A DNA stretch of 27,187 bases from a virus. Shown in pieces: positions 7,295 through 15,330 of the stretch (positions are counted from its first letter, which is position 1; each line of letters starts with the position of its first letter). Made by a program: the position numbers and the translations under genes. The notes below the pieces were generated by a model. That model was not told the origin of the DNA. It worked only from the letters and a program-made list of their open reading frames with translations, and ran no database searches. The DNA is taken from IMG/VR virus record IMGVR_UViG_3300030012_003198, positions 1 to 27,187 of that record; one strand, given 5' to 3'.

Positions 7295-8974
7295 TTATCC
7301 AATAGTTGCACCATCTACAATATTTCTATCTAACTCTTGTGCTGTTGTCACATCATTACTTACTACAAATGCTTTTACAGGTTGTTGTTGATTACCCGCG
7401 ATTGCATCAGCTAATTGATCAGCTCCTGAAGAACCGACTACGTTAAATTGAGGAGGTGTAGAAATTGTAGGTGTAGAAGGAGAACTTGACCCAACTGATG
7501 GTGCTGATTTACCAGCTAAAGTAGGTAACTTAGTTGATGTTATTGCTTTAACCTGAGCCATACCACTTTTAATAGCCGCAGCAGCAGCAATTGCACCTAA
7601 TGCTGGACCAACTATAGGTATACCTGCCATAGATTTATATGAGTCAGTTGCTGATTGAAAAGTACTTATTGTTGCTTGACCTATAGCCGCTGCTTTTCCA
7701 GCTGCTGATTCTTCACCTAAAATAGTTGCCATATTTCCTAAAGTAGAATTAGCTATATCTACTTTTTCTTTACTTGTCATTTCTGACCATTTTATCTCAT
7801 TATTAGCATTTTCTTTATTATACTTATCTAAAGCATTATTTTTAGCTTTTTCTAATTGTTCTGTTGCTAAACCTTGTTCTTTTGCTAACCTTATTAATTG
7901 GTCATAATGTTCAATTGTTTTTTGTATTTCTAATGCTCTACGTTCATCCTCTGTAACAGCTTCGGCATCTCTAATTTTTAATTTCAAATTAAAAAGATCT
8001 ATTTCTGCTTGTTTTTTCTTATCATCATCCTCTTTTTTCTTATCATCTATAATTCTTTGTGCTTCATCTTCATCAGCCTTTAACTTATCATCTATCGCTT
8101 TTTTAGCAGCCGCCTCCTCAGCTTTAAATGCAATAATCTGTGATGTTACTTCTTTTTGTTTAGTTAACTTAGCAGTTTCCAACTGTATCAATTCTGCTTC
8201 TAATCTCGCTTCATCTTCAAGATCTTCTTTAGTTGATTCTGATAATGAATTCTCTAATTTTCTTGCTTCTAACCTTAGTTTTGCAGCTTCAATTTCTTTA
8301 TTTGTTATATCCTCCTCTACTCTAGCAGCTTCCTGCAAAAAACCAATTCTCTCTTGTACTGTAAATTTTTCTTTATTTATAGATTGTTCTAATAACTCAG
8401 CTCTTCTTCTATCTGATTTTGCTCTTTCAACCTGTAATTCTCTCTCTGCTTTATCTGCTTTAGCTCTCATATCGGACAACTCTCCTGCTATAGCTATTTC
8501 TTTACGAGTCTCTTCTCCAAAGTTTTTAATACCTTCAGTTACTTTAGCTATAGAATCTGCAGCTTCATTAAAATTACCTGTAACAAATGACATTATTGCA
8601 TTACCAAAATTACCAAGTATATCAGTTACGTTTCCAATAATAACACTAGTTTGATTTAACCATTTAGTAAATCTGTTTTGACCAGCTTCAGAATTAGTTA
8701 ACGCTGTTTGTATTGCTCCTATAGCTAAAACAAAAGCACCAATACCTGTAGCTAATAATGCGCCTTTTAATGTGAATAAACTTTTAATTGCTCCTTTTAC
8801 ACCATTTACAACACTTTTAAATCCTGAAATTAATCCTCCAGTCATTTTATCACCGGCATCAGTAATATTATCTAAGTTTTCGTTAGTATTACTTAATTCC
8901 TTATTTAAATTATCAACCTGCTTCTCGGCATCTTTACTTTTTACGTCAATATCAATTACTACTTTTTCAGCCAT
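7295..8974 (-). CDS. Tail tape measure protein
   Basis: The protein has 559 residues with a long charged coiled coil over about 165-400 (repeated Glu/Lys/Arg/Ala). A hydrophobic segment lies near 70-95 (LLATGIGAFVLAIGAIQTAL) and a second Ala/Ile/Gly-rich hydrophobic region at about 430-475. This combination marks tape measure proteins, which set tail length and help DNA cross the inner membrane. The C-terminus (FVVSNDVTTAQELDRNIVDG) matches an ending I know from Bacteroidetes phage tape measures. By length it implies a short tail. It comes before the tail tube gene rather than after it, which is unusual. Confidence 0.85.
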   Translation of the reverse strand: MAEKVVIDIDVKSKDAEKQVDNLNKELSNTNENLDNITDAGDKMTGGLISGFKSVVNGVKGAIKSLFTLKGALLATGIGAFVLAIGAIQTALTNSEAGQNRFTKWLNQTSVIIGNVTDILGNFGNAIMSFVTGNFNEAADSIAKVTEGIKNFGEETRKEIAIAGELSDMRAKADKAERELQVERAKSDRRRAELLEQSINKEKFTVQERIGFLQEAARVEEDITNKEIEAAKLRLEARKLENSLSESTKEDLEDEARLEAELIQLETAKLTKQKEVTSQIIAFKAEEAAAKKAIDDKLKADEDEAQRIIDDKKKEDDDKKKQAEIDLFNLKLKIRDAEAVTEDERRALEIQKTIEHYDQLIRLAKEQGLATEQLEKAKNNALDKYNKENANNEIKWSEMTSKEKVDIANSTLGNMATILGEESAAGKAAAIGQATISTFQSATDSYKSMAGIPIVGPALGAIAAAAAIKSGMAQVKAITSTKLPTLAGKSAPSVGSSSPSTPTISTPPQFNVVGSSGADQLADAIAGNQQQPVKAFVVSNDVTTAQELDRNIVDGATIG

Positions 8975-9105
8975 TTTATTTCTTTTTTAATTTGATTATA
9001 TGCCTCGTTTAACGTCATAGGTAGTTTATATTTACCTTTTGCTATTTTAATATTTTCGGTTTTAGCTTCTGTAATAGCTAATAAATCTAAAATGTTTTGT
9101 ATCAT
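8959..9105 (-). CDS. 48-aa protein encoded just before the tape measure
   Basis: The ATG overlaps the stop of the preceding tail gene by 4 bases (ATGA), and the stop lies 16 bases inside the tape measure gene. Both junctions support a real coupled gene. The product begins MIQNILDLLAITEAKTEN, is Lys-rich and helical, and has no membrane segment. The slot before a tape measure often holds tail assembly chaperones, but this protein is too short to call as one. Confidence 0.6.
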   Translation of the reverse strand: MIQNILDLLAITEAKTENIKIAKGKYKLPMTLNEAYNQIKKEIKWLKK

Positions 9106-11168
9106 ACTTCGTTTAGTAATTCTACATTACTTTCACCTGTTTTTAGGTTAGTTGTAATGCTATTTATTTTATATTTTCTATTGTTTATAATAAATCTATC
9201 AGCAAGAGTATAGTTTCTTAAAATTTTAAGTGGTATAAATGCTTTATATTTTGATATTCTTCTTTTTATACTAAACACATCACTTATATATGTTTTATAA
9301 TAATCATCAAATAATGTATCTGTAAACAAACCATCTCCAGTATATTCGTTTAGTTCAGCATTGTAATGTATGTTTATTTTACTTGTACCTGATGCAAGTG
9401 CTAAACTATTAGAAGGAATATAGTAATCATCAATATCACTTAAACTTGAAACCTCATCATTTAAAAATCTAATTTGATCTTGATTAGTTTGTAGTATAGG
9501 ATAAAACAATAATGGTTCTCCAATATAAGGATCATCATTATCATCTACACTCCAACCAACCTGTATTGTTTTTTGTGTTGTAGTATTGCCATCGTGTAAC
9601 CTTTCAAACTTCATATGTTCAAAAGGAGCTTCAACTGTGTATATACCACCATCTAAATTTTCTCCTGCATCAGCATTGTACTTTAATGTTCCCCATCCTA
9701 AACCTGCATTGCTTAATTGTTCGTGTTGTAATGCTAATTTAGTCCCTAATCCTTTATACTTAAATTCTATTTCTCTATATGGTAAAGCAATGTTTACGTT
9801 ACTTGATGTAACATCAACAAATTCACTAATATCAAAGTTATTACCACCACTATAAAAAGTATCTAATGTTTGTACTTTGATCTTTCCATCATCTTGTACA
9901 AAAGCCGTAAGATTAAATAACTTAAATAACCCTGTAAGAAAATCTACTATTTTCATTGTAGGTATTTGTTTACTTGGTAAAAATTCAAATACTGCTGCTA
10001 CTGTAAATTGTGTTACATTAAAAGTATGTGATTCTGGAACTTGCAGATCTGACATATCCCAACTAACTGCGTTTTCTACTCCTGTTTCTCCAAATGTAAA
10101 TTCCTCTGTTACTTTTAATAATACTTTGTAAGTTCCATTAGGTAAATCCATATCTAACTGTAAATCACTATTTTCTGCACTGCCTGTTGCGAATGTAGAA
10201 CCATCTCTCGTAACCTCCACTTCATATCTGCTTGTTTCTGAGCTGTTTGGTCGTATAGTTAAAGAACTTGTGATTTTATTTGCACCTGTTAAACCTGATA
10301 CTGTTATTTCTTCTTCAACTGATAACACATTTGTCATTGTTGAATCTAATCCAAAATTCACATATTGCTCATATTCTAAAACTTGGTTGGGATCATTAAC
10401 ATCTCCTTTTTTTCTGTGTAGCCACATATACAAACCATAATAAGCACTATTAGAGGTGTTAAAGAAATCAGTTGTGAATTCAATACCACTATATTGTTGC
10501 TCTATTGCTTTTATAATTAAATGTACTCTTAAAGCATATTTTAAATCAGCATAGTAAACACCGTGAAAATGTATTCCACCTGTTCCAGAATGAGGATATA
10601 AATTACCATTTAGTGCAACCTCATTACCTGTACTATCATAAAACAATCTTTTAGTATGTGATATTAAAGGAACTAATAATGCTTTATTATAAGTGACTGA
10701 ATCAACTACAATATCATATCCTGTTGTTAATCCTGTTAATACACTTGCAGCACTATAAGGTTTTTTAAAATTATCTAACCAATTTAATGCCTGTAATGTA
10801 TCATCTCCAAATATGTCTTTTAGTTCTACTGCATTACCAAAAAAAGTAACTTTATAAGCATAAGGTTTATTATTCTTTAGATCAACACCTTCAAGTTTTA
10901 TCTTCCCATCCTCAAAAGGTAAATAATTGAGTTCTATAGTAGCACTTTTCTTAATTCTACCATCAAAACCATTTACAATATCATAATTATAATAATGTTT
11001 AAAAATCTTGTTATTGTCTTTTGAAGCTGGTAATGAAAATGTTTTAGTAAAGTTTGTAAATACTTTAGCTATATCTTTTATATTTTGGATTGTTTGTGTA
11101 AGTGAAACAGACTCATCTTTAAACATATCCACCCTATTACCTTCAATATATAATTGAATGTTTTGCAT
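9102..11168 (-). CDS. Large tail/baseplate protein
   Basis: This is a 688-residue protein. The N-terminal region (residues 1-70) reads VDMFKDESVSLTQTIQNIKD then TKTFSLPASKDNNKIFKHYY. That pattern is conserved in a tail protein family next to the tape measure in Bacteroidetes phages. The middle (about 270-380) looks like an immunoglobulin-type or beta-sandwich insertion with alternating Thr/Val. The end (RRISKYKAFIPLKILRNYTL and onward) is again beta-rich. A baseplate hub or distal tail role is likely from position and style, but the particular subunit is not resolved. It joins its upstream neighbour by a TAATG junction and the 48-aa gene by ATGA. Confidence 0.65.
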   Translation of the reverse strand: MQNIQLYIEGNRVDMFKDESVSLTQTIQNIKDIAKVFTNFTKTFSLPASKDNNKIFKHYYNYDIVNGFDGRIKKSATIELNYLPFEDGKIKLEGVDLKNNKPYAYKVTFFGNAVELKDIFGDDTLQALNWLDNFKKPYSAASVLTGLTTGYDIVVDSVTYNKALLVPLISHTKRLFYDSTGNEVALNGNLYPHSGTGGIHFHGVYYADLKYALRVHLIIKAIEQQYSGIEFTTDFFNTSNSAYYGLYMWLHRKKGDVNDPNQVLEYEQYVNFGLDSTMTNVLSVEEEITVSGLTGANKITSSLTIRPNSSETSRYEVEVTRDGSTFATGSAENSDLQLDMDLPNGTYKVLLKVTEEFTFGETGVENAVSWDMSDLQVPESHTFNVTQFTVAAVFEFLPSKQIPTMKIVDFLTGLFKLFNLTAFVQDDGKIKVQTLDTFYSGGNNFDISEFVDVTSSNVNIALPYREIEFKYKGLGTKLALQHEQLSNAGLGWGTLKYNADAGENLDGGIYTVEAPFEHMKFERLHDGNTTTQKTIQVGWSVDDNDDPYIGEPLLFYPILQTNQDQIRFLNDEVSSLSDIDDYYIPSNSLALASGTSKINIHYNAELNEYTGDGLFTDTLFDDYYKTYISDVFSIKRRISKYKAFIPLKILRNYTLADRFIINNRKYKINSITTNLKTGESNVELLNEV

Positions 11169-12538
11169 TATCTAATATCATTTATTTTATTAAAAGCATA
11201 TTCGAAGTCAATTGTGTAATTTATTAATCTATCATTTACTGACTTTTTATATTGTAAACTTTTAGTATTTAGAGTTATAGGATTTACAGTAGAACCATCA
11301 TATACCCATACCTGTTCACTAAATAATAGTTGTTTCATTATTTCATTGAAACTCTCATCTATATATCCTGTATTCATTGTTATAGATTCTTTTCCTGTAA
11401 CATGAAATTGTCTTATTTGATGCTTCTCATTACTATAAGTAGGATCGTTTACGAAGTCCATTAAGTTTCTTTTAAAAGAATCTGAATTAGTATTTACACT
11501 TGTTACAGATTTTTTGTGAAATGGCATAATTTGTAAAGCTCCATATTTGTTATAAAATATAACTTCTAAATAATCAAATTTAGGTTCGCATATCTCTTCA
11601 AGTGTTAATGTAACCGATTGCACAAAGTTAGTGGGACTTGTTTTAGTACTTGCAACAGTTATAACATCACCGGTTTGTAATGTTGTCGTTGGTGTAACTC
11701 TAATATATATTATTTTTTGTTTTGAATCTGTACTATCAGATATTGTTATGTCACTTAAAGTATTCCCCCAAGCTACATCATATAAATTCCAAAAATCCTC
11801 TACTTGATTCCAAAATACATTTGCACCTCCACCAGTTGTAAAGGATATAGTACCTTCTGGTTCTGCAAATACTGGAAATATAATATCTCTACCTTGTTTA
11901 AAATATATCTTAGTATTTGATTGTAAGTATTGAGGAGTAAAGTTTGGAGTACCTTTTAAATTATAATTCTCACTACTTGACATTATATCATTCTTTAGAG
12001 ATAATTGTGTGTTACTATCAATACCTGTAATTGTTGTGCTTGTACTATCAGTTGTATTTTCTATAGTATCTCCGATAGATGCTGTTTGTAGAAACAATTG
12101 CCCACTATCTATTAATTTATATGCAGAAGCACCAGTAGTTGTAGAACTAACAATAGTGTTTATTGGATTTGTTGATGTTCTTGGATTTACCCCATCTTCA
12201 AAATAACCATATCCATCAATTCCTAAATAATCAAGATTTTGTGTTTCACTTCCTGATGATTTTGTTAATGTAATATCAGCTTCTACCCATACAGTATCAG
12301 TAGCATATGATTCGTATTCAGTAACTATAAAATCTCTAATTAATTCAGTCACTTCATATATAACATAATTATTTGTTCCTATAATGTTTTTTGTTATTGT
12401 ATATTGAGCTGATGCAGGTTTGTCTGTTGTAAAAGTTCCACTATAAATATATAAACTCATTGATGCAGATACTAAAGTGCCTGATGTAGGTTTTACTTTT
12501 ATATAATATGGACTTCTTGTATTAATTATTGTGCTCAT
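11168..12538 (-). CDS. Tail protein, beta-rich
   Basis: The protein has 456 residues, is Thr/Ser-rich and appears all-beta. The N-terminus reads NTRSPYYIKVKPTSGTLVSA. Near residues 317-345 lies CEPKFDYLEVIFYNKYGALQ, a stretch I associate with a conserved tail protein that pairs with the gene downstream in flavobacterial phages. There is no signal peptide or membrane segment. The start overlaps the preceding stop as ATGA and the stop overlaps the next start as TAATG, so it is translated within the tail operon. It is probably part of the tail tip; the exact subunit is not known. Confidence 0.6.
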   Translation of the reverse strand: MSTIINTRSPYYIKVKPTSGTLVSASMSLYIYSGTFTTDKPASAQYTITKNIIGTNNYVIYEVTELIRDFIVTEYESYATDTVWVEADITLTKSSGSETQNLDYLGIDGYGYFEDGVNPRTSTNPINTIVSSTTTGASAYKLIDSGQLFLQTASIGDTIENTTDSTSTTITGIDSNTQLSLKNDIMSSSENYNLKGTPNFTPQYLQSNTKIYFKQGRDIIFPVFAEPEGTISFTTGGGANVFWNQVEDFWNLYDVAWGNTLSDITISDSTDSKQKIIYIRVTPTTTLQTGDVITVASTKTSPTNFVQSVTLTLEEICEPKFDYLEVIFYNKYGALQIMPFHKKSVTSVNTNSDSFKRNLMDFVNDPTYSNEKHQIRQFHVTGKESITMNTGYIDESFNEIMKQLLFSEQVWVYDGSTVNPITLNTKSLQYKKSVNDRLINYTIDFEYAFNKINDIR

Positions 12539-13074
12539 CTTAGTGGTTCAATTGTAATATTAATAAAATCTTTTGCAAATGCTTTTTCCATTTCTTTAGG
12601 TAATCTTTTAAATGCTTGCTCAAAAGGTTTAGTTAAAAAAAAGGTAGGTTTCATTCCCTGAGCAAATATAGATTTTTGCAAAATATATCCTATAGCTTCA
12701 TAATTCCCTTTTTTAAATCTTCCTTTTTCATCTCTTAATCTAAAATTCCTTTGTTTTGCCCATTGACGTATGAAATTAACAGGTGGTTTTTTATTAGTAT
12801 ATTTATAAGGACTATTTGGAGCTTTTTGTTCACCATCTTTTACTAAATTTGGATTTGCACCTTTAACACCTTGATCTACAAACTCACCATATTCATCCAT
12901 TAATATATCTAAATAAATACCTTCATTTGTTTTTTTTATTTTATAATCTAAAGAATCATACAGTCCTTTTGTGTTATTTATTTTCTTTTTTGTTAAATTG
13001 CTTCTTGATTGTTGTATTACATATTTAGCAAATTCTTTTAACGATTCTGTTGTTTGTTTTATATCCATTAGCAT
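12535..13074 (-). CDS. HK97 gp10-like neck/tail completion protein
   Basis: The 179-residue basic protein carries YGEFVDQGVKG at about residues 62-72, the typical phrase of the HK97 gp10-like family that links head and tail. Two start codons are possible: ATG at 13074 and ATG at 13068. The second gives a TAATG overlap with the preceding stop, a junction used repeatedly in this genome, so it may be the true start (177 residues). The following gene starts inside its stop codon (ATGA). Context with a tail terminator-like gene directly upstream supports the neck role. Confidence 0.65.
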   Translation of the reverse strand: MLMDIKQTTESLKEFAKYVIQQSRSNLTKKKINNTKGLYDSLDYKIKKTNEGIYLDILMDEYGEFVDQGVKGANPNLVKDGEQKAPNSPYKYTNKKPPVNFIRQWAKQRNFRLRDEKGRFKKGNYEAIGYILQKSIFAQGMKPTFFLTKPFEQAFKRLPKEMEKAFAKDFINITIEPLR

Positions 13075-13523
13075 CTTGTCATATCATTTTTAACTAATAT
13101 GTTAAATGTTGCTGTCCAACCAGCTAATTTATTTTCAAATCTATCAACAAATGGCTCGCATGATACATTGCCTTCTAATTGATATAAATCACTATATAAA
13201 TCTCCTCTTTTTAATAATGTCGTTAACCTAGTAGCTACAGCAAGTTGAGTATTCAAAACATCCTGCTCATTATCATTTCCTAAAAATTTACTAGTACGTA
13301 CTTTCTTACTTTCATCAACTATATCCATAAATAAAACACTAATACTAAAATTAATAACTTTATCATCTATGTTAGTATTATTAACAACGATGTGTGATAA
13401 AGGAAATATATTTTGTTTGTTTAAATCAACATCATCTATATTACCGTATGTTACAGTGTTAACGAATGGTTCGCTTTCTAATGTTTCCTTTATTTTGGTT
13501 GTTATATCGTAAAATCCTGTCAT
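13068..13523 (-). CDS. Tail terminator-like neck protein
   Basis: This is a 151-residue alpha/beta protein. FPLSHIVVNNTNIDDKVINF at about 40-59 and a C-terminal strand pair (AGWTATFNILVKND) suggest the small ferredoxin-like fold of tail terminators (gpU family). No sequence motif proves this. It lies between the frameshifted chaperone-like gene and the gp10-like gene, as expected for a neck protein. Its ATG shares one base with the TAA that ends the -1 frame of the upstream gene, which is an important clue that the -1 frame is translated. Confidence 0.55.
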   Translation of the reverse strand: MTGFYDITTKIKETLESEPFVNTVTYGNIDDVDLNKQNIFPLSHIVVNNTNIDDKVINFSISVLFMDIVDESKKVRTSKFLGNDNEQDVLNTQLAVATRLTTLLKRGDLYSDLYQLEGNVSCEPFVDRFENKLAGWTATFNILVKNDMTRC

Positions 13524-13777
13524 TATCTAAATTTTGATTTTATTTTTTTTTGTTCTAATTCAATTTTTTCTTTTTCAAATGATAAATACATTAAGCATTC
13601 GTGTATTGATAATTCGGTAACTTTATTAAATTGTCTAATGTCTCCTTTAGCAAGTCCATATATTGATTGATACCAACCCCACTTCGAATTAAATTGTGAT
13701 CCAATATCGTATGTATTTTCTGATTGTTCAACGAATAATTCAGAGTAGCTTTTAATAAGTCGTTGCCTAAATGATAA
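13523..13777 (-). CDS. -1 frame extension of the tail chaperone-like gene (84 codons)
   Basis: This frame has no plausible start of its own: a TAG lies just upstream of the slippery run, and the only ATG comes near its end. Entered by a -1 slip at 13777-13783, it adds 84 residues to the first 161 of the upstream gene, giving a 245-residue product. It reads like a real protein, for example SKWGWYQSIYGLAKGDIRQF and SIHECLMYLSFEKEKIELEQ, a pattern I remember as a separate or fused gene in Bacteroidetes phage tail clusters. Its TAA stop shares one base with the next ATG (TAATG), exactly like neighbouring gene joints. The alternative is a lost T in the nine-T run, which would merge both parts into one ordinary gene. 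Confidence 0.65.
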   Translation of the reverse strand, partial: LSFRQRLIKSYSELFVEQSENTYDIGSQFNSKWGWYQSIYGLAKGDIRQFNKVTELSIHECLMYLSFEKEKIELEQKKIKSKFR

Positions 13778-14259
13778 AAAAAAATTATGGAACTAAGAAC
13801 CGCATCCATTGGCATATTCTTCATAAAATGCGGATTATCAACATTATATTTTTCAATTGAATATTTATTATTAAATTTACTTATAATTGGTCTATATAAT
13901 ACATTCATTGCTTTATGTAAATCTTGCCAATTACTTAAATTAATATCTAAATCAATATATTCTCCAAAAGAAATTTCATCAAGATTATTAATAAAACCAT
14001 ACTCCTTACCATTCATATAAAATGTTTTTACCAAATTAGGCTCCCTATTGAACATCTTATTAAGTAAATTAGTTATTGTTTTTATATCATTTAGTTTCAT
14101 TAATAAAACATCTTTAATTTTAACTTTACAAAAGATCTCAATCATCTTCTGATTTATAAAATTACTTTTTTCGTTATTTTGATCTATTTTTAAAAACTTT
14201 TGATATTGGCCTAAAGTTATCTCATTAAGCTCTGTTGGTACGTTAACATTTAATCTCAT
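13591..14259 (-). CDS. Tail assembly chaperone-like protein, zero-frame product
   Basis: This is a 222-residue protein starting MRLNVNVPTELNEITLGQYQ. That pattern, with YGFINNLDEISFGEYIDLD at about 87-105, I recall from a conserved tail gene of Bacteroidetes phages. Codons 160-161 are TTT TTT inside a U_UUU_UUU heptamer. About one tenth of products could shift to -1 and end as a 245-residue form, as lambda G/GT does; that fraction is not measurable here. The zero frame goes on for another 61 codons without a stop, so 13591-13777 would be read in two frames. A chaperone that wraps the tape measure before tail assembly is the best guess. It lies four genes before the tape measure rather than next to it. 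Confidence 0.6.
   Translation of the reverse strand: MRLNVNVPTELNEITLGQYQKFLKIDQNNEKSNFINQKMIEIFCKVKIKDVLLMKLNDIKTITNLLNKMFNREPNLVKTFYMNGKEYGFINNLDEISFGEYIDLDINLSNWQDLHKAMNVLYRPIISKFNNKYSIEKYNVDNPHFMKNMPMDAVLSSIIFFYHLGNDLLKATLNYSLNNQKIHTILDHNLIRSGVGINQYMDLLKETLDNLIKLPNYQYTNA
13777..13783 (-). promoter_or_regulatory. -1 ribosomal frameshift slippery heptamer (T TTT TTT)
   Basis: On the minus strand the zero-frame codons read ATT TTT TTT TAT, which gives the canonical X XXY YYZ heptamer T TTT TTT. Eleven bases downstream the 6-base arms CAACGA (13765-13760) and TCGTTG (13734-13729) could pair as a stimulatory stem, though the 25-base loop makes it weak. The -1 frame that follows is open for 84 codons. 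Confidence 0.6.
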
Positions 14260-14263
14260 ATTA

Positions 14264-14291
14264 ATACAATAAAAATATAATAATATTGTAT
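14264..14291. repeat. 8-bp inverted repeat before the chaperone-like gene
   Basis: ATACAATA (14264-14271) and TATTGTAT (14284-14291) are perfect inverted copies with a 12-base spacer. They lie 5-32 bases before the ATG at 14259. This could be an operator or a leader hairpin, but in such AT-rich sequence it could also be chance. Confidence 0.35.
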
Positions 14292-14300
14292 AATACGTAT

Positions 14301-14579
14301 TTACATTAATTTATTACCAAATCTTCTAGCGTAGTAATGTGCGTATATTTCTTGTAATGCAGTAGTTAGTTCTTTCTCTTGTGTGTATTTTTTTTTTCCT
14401 ATTAAGATCTTACCATCACAGTTAATTTCTATTTTAACATATGGTTTTCTTCTTCCACTTGGAGATTTATAATTTTCTTTTAATGGTATTGGATAAGCTT
14501 TTATATTTTTTTCAAAACACCACCTCATTTCTTTAAAAGTTCCGTCATCAACCCATTTATCATTATTTCTAAATCTCAT
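14301..14579 (-). CDS. 92-aa conserved-looking protein of unknown function
   Basis: This is a basic protein with a beta-rich middle (RKPYVKIEINCDGKILIGKK) and a helical end with many aromatics (ALQEIYAHYYARRFGNK). No catalytic or metal-binding motif is visible. The start lies 11 bases inside the previous small gene. It is the last member of a run of five very small genes between the large terminase and the tail operon. I do not recognise it. Such genes in this slot are often accessory anti-host or regulatory proteins, but nothing here shows that. Confidence 0.6.
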   Translation of the reverse strand: MRFRNNDKWVDDGTFKEMRWCFEKNIKAYPIPLKENYKSPSGRRKPYVKIEINCDGKILIGKKKYTQEKELTTALQEIYAHYYARRFGNKLM

Positions 14580-14730
14580 TAACTTTTATTTCATTTGATA
14601 AAAGCTCAATTGTTGCAAATATAAAATTTTCTTTTTCTTTTTGACTTGAAAATTCTTTTTTTACTCTAATCCAAAAAGCTTTTTCCTTAGGTAAAAATAT
14701 ATATTTTAGTAGTTTTCCAAAGTTTTTCAT
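14569..14730 (-). CDS. 53-aa protein of unknown function
   Basis: I place the start at the ATG at 14730, giving a protein that begins MKNFGKLLKYIFLPKEKAFW. A longer reading of 78 residues from 14805 is possible, but it would overlap most of the 37-aa membrane protein gene upstream. The 14730 start follows that gene's stop by only 5 bases, which fits the tight packing here. The product is basic at the front and acidic at the end (ELLSNEIKVNEI). Function unknown. Confidence 0.5.
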   Translation of the reverse strand: MKNFGKLLKYIFLPKEKAFWIRVKKEFSSQKEKENFIFATIELLSNEIKVNEI

Positions 14731-14735
14731 TATTT

Positions 14736-14849
14736 TTATATTTTTATTGTTAAAATTAAAATTAATATAGTTGCCATAACATAAAAAGAAATTAACCATT
14801 TCCAATTGTTAGGGTCTTGTTTTATAAATTTATTAAATATATCTAACAT
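14736..14849 (-). CDS. 37-aa single-span membrane protein
   Basis: The product MLDIFNKFIKQDPNNWKWLI continues into about 20 hydrophobic residues (FYVMATILILILTI) and ends in KI. It is therefore a short cytoplasmic head followed by one membrane helix. The start lies 2 bases after the preceding small gene and the stop lies 5 bases before the next ATG. The clean hydrophobic segment and tight spacing make it credible despite its size. It could be a small toxin, a superinfection exclusion protein or a lysis accessory; nothing distinguishes these. Confidence 0.55.
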   Translation of the reverse strand: MLDIFNKFIKQDPNNWKWLISFYVMATILILILTIKI

Positions 14850-14851
14850 GT

Positions 14852-14992
14852 TTATATTTTTCTTCTATTAATTATCAATCTTCCTTCTTCATTATAAATA
14901 ATAATTTTTTCATCTCTCAAAAGATTAATAGCTTCTTTTATTTTTTTTTCATGAAATCTATGAGTGCCAAATATTTCGTTTGTTATTGCCAT
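14852..14992 (-). CDS. 46-aa winged-helix-like small protein
   Basis: The product starts MAITNEIFGTHRFHEKKIKE and ends EEGRLIINRRKI. A helix with AINLLRDEKIIIYNEEGRLI resembles the last helix and wing of a winged-helix DNA-binding domain. At 46 residues it would be only a fragment of that fold. The start is 4 bases after the previous stop and the stop is 2 bases before the next start. A small DNA-binding regulator is a guess. Confidence 0.5.
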   Translation of the reverse strand: MAITNEIFGTHRFHEKKIKEAINLLRDEKIIIYNEEGRLIINRRKI

Positions 14993-14996
14993 AATT

Positions 14997-15257
14997 TTAT
15001 ATTTTATTTATTTTAAGTTTTAATTTATATATTACTACTTCTAACCATAGTATCTCTTTTAATAAAGAAATCATTTCAGGTGGTGTAATATGTAATCTGT
15101 TTTTTATTTTATTGTCATAATTCTTTTTAGAGCTGTATGCTTTTGCATAACAACAATTAATAATTATAAATTGACATAGTTTGCTTTGATAATCTTTGTA
15201 ATAATCTATATCATCATAAATAGGTTTAAAAAAATCTATTTCAATGTTACTACTCAT
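14997..15257 (-). CDS. 86-aa protein of unknown function, first gene after repeat promoter A
   Basis: The protein begins MSSNIEIDFFKPIYDDIDYY, has three Cys near residues 28-36 (LCQFIIINCCYAKAYSS) and ends with a Lys/Ile-rich helix. No known domain is visible. It is the first gene downstream of the 31-bp repeat at 15284-15314 and therefore opens the transcript that leads through the small genes to the tail operon. The first genes of the other two repeat-driven operons (18801-19070 and 21362-21565) are also short unknown proteins with no obvious similarity to it. Confidence 0.6.
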   Translation of the reverse strand: MSSNIEIDFFKPIYDDIDYYKDYQSKLCQFIIINCCYAKAYSSKKNYDNKIKNRLHITPPEMISLLKEILWLEVVIYKLKLKINKI

Positions 15258-15283
15258 TTCTTGTTTGTTTTAGTTATATAGCT

Positions 15284-15314
15284 AATATAATAAACATTTT
15301 ATAAACAAAAAAAT
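15284..15314 (-). promoter_or_regulatory. 31-bp repeat promoter, copy A
   Basis: This is identical over 31 bases to 19092-19122 and 21590-21620. On the minus strand it holds TTTG, then 16 bases, then TATATT, extended by neighbouring bases to TATATTAG. That is close to the Bacteroidetes boxes TTTG and TAnnTTTG, though with a shorter spacer than the usual 19-21. It lies between the large terminase stop and the 86-aa gene, 27 bases before the ATG. Confidence 0.7.
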
Positions 15315-15330
15315 ATTTTTTAATTTTTTT

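Noticed and set aside
13776-13784. Homopolymer sequencing error as the cause of the two frames
   Set aside because: Not excluded, but ranked second: the exact U UUU UUU heptamer in the right frame and the 61 further open codons in the zero frame favour a real frameshift site.
14731-14805. Longer N-terminus of the 53-aa protein (start at 14805)
   Set aside because: It would cover most of the 37-aa membrane protein gene, whose stop and the ATG at 14730 are neatly spaced by 5 bases.
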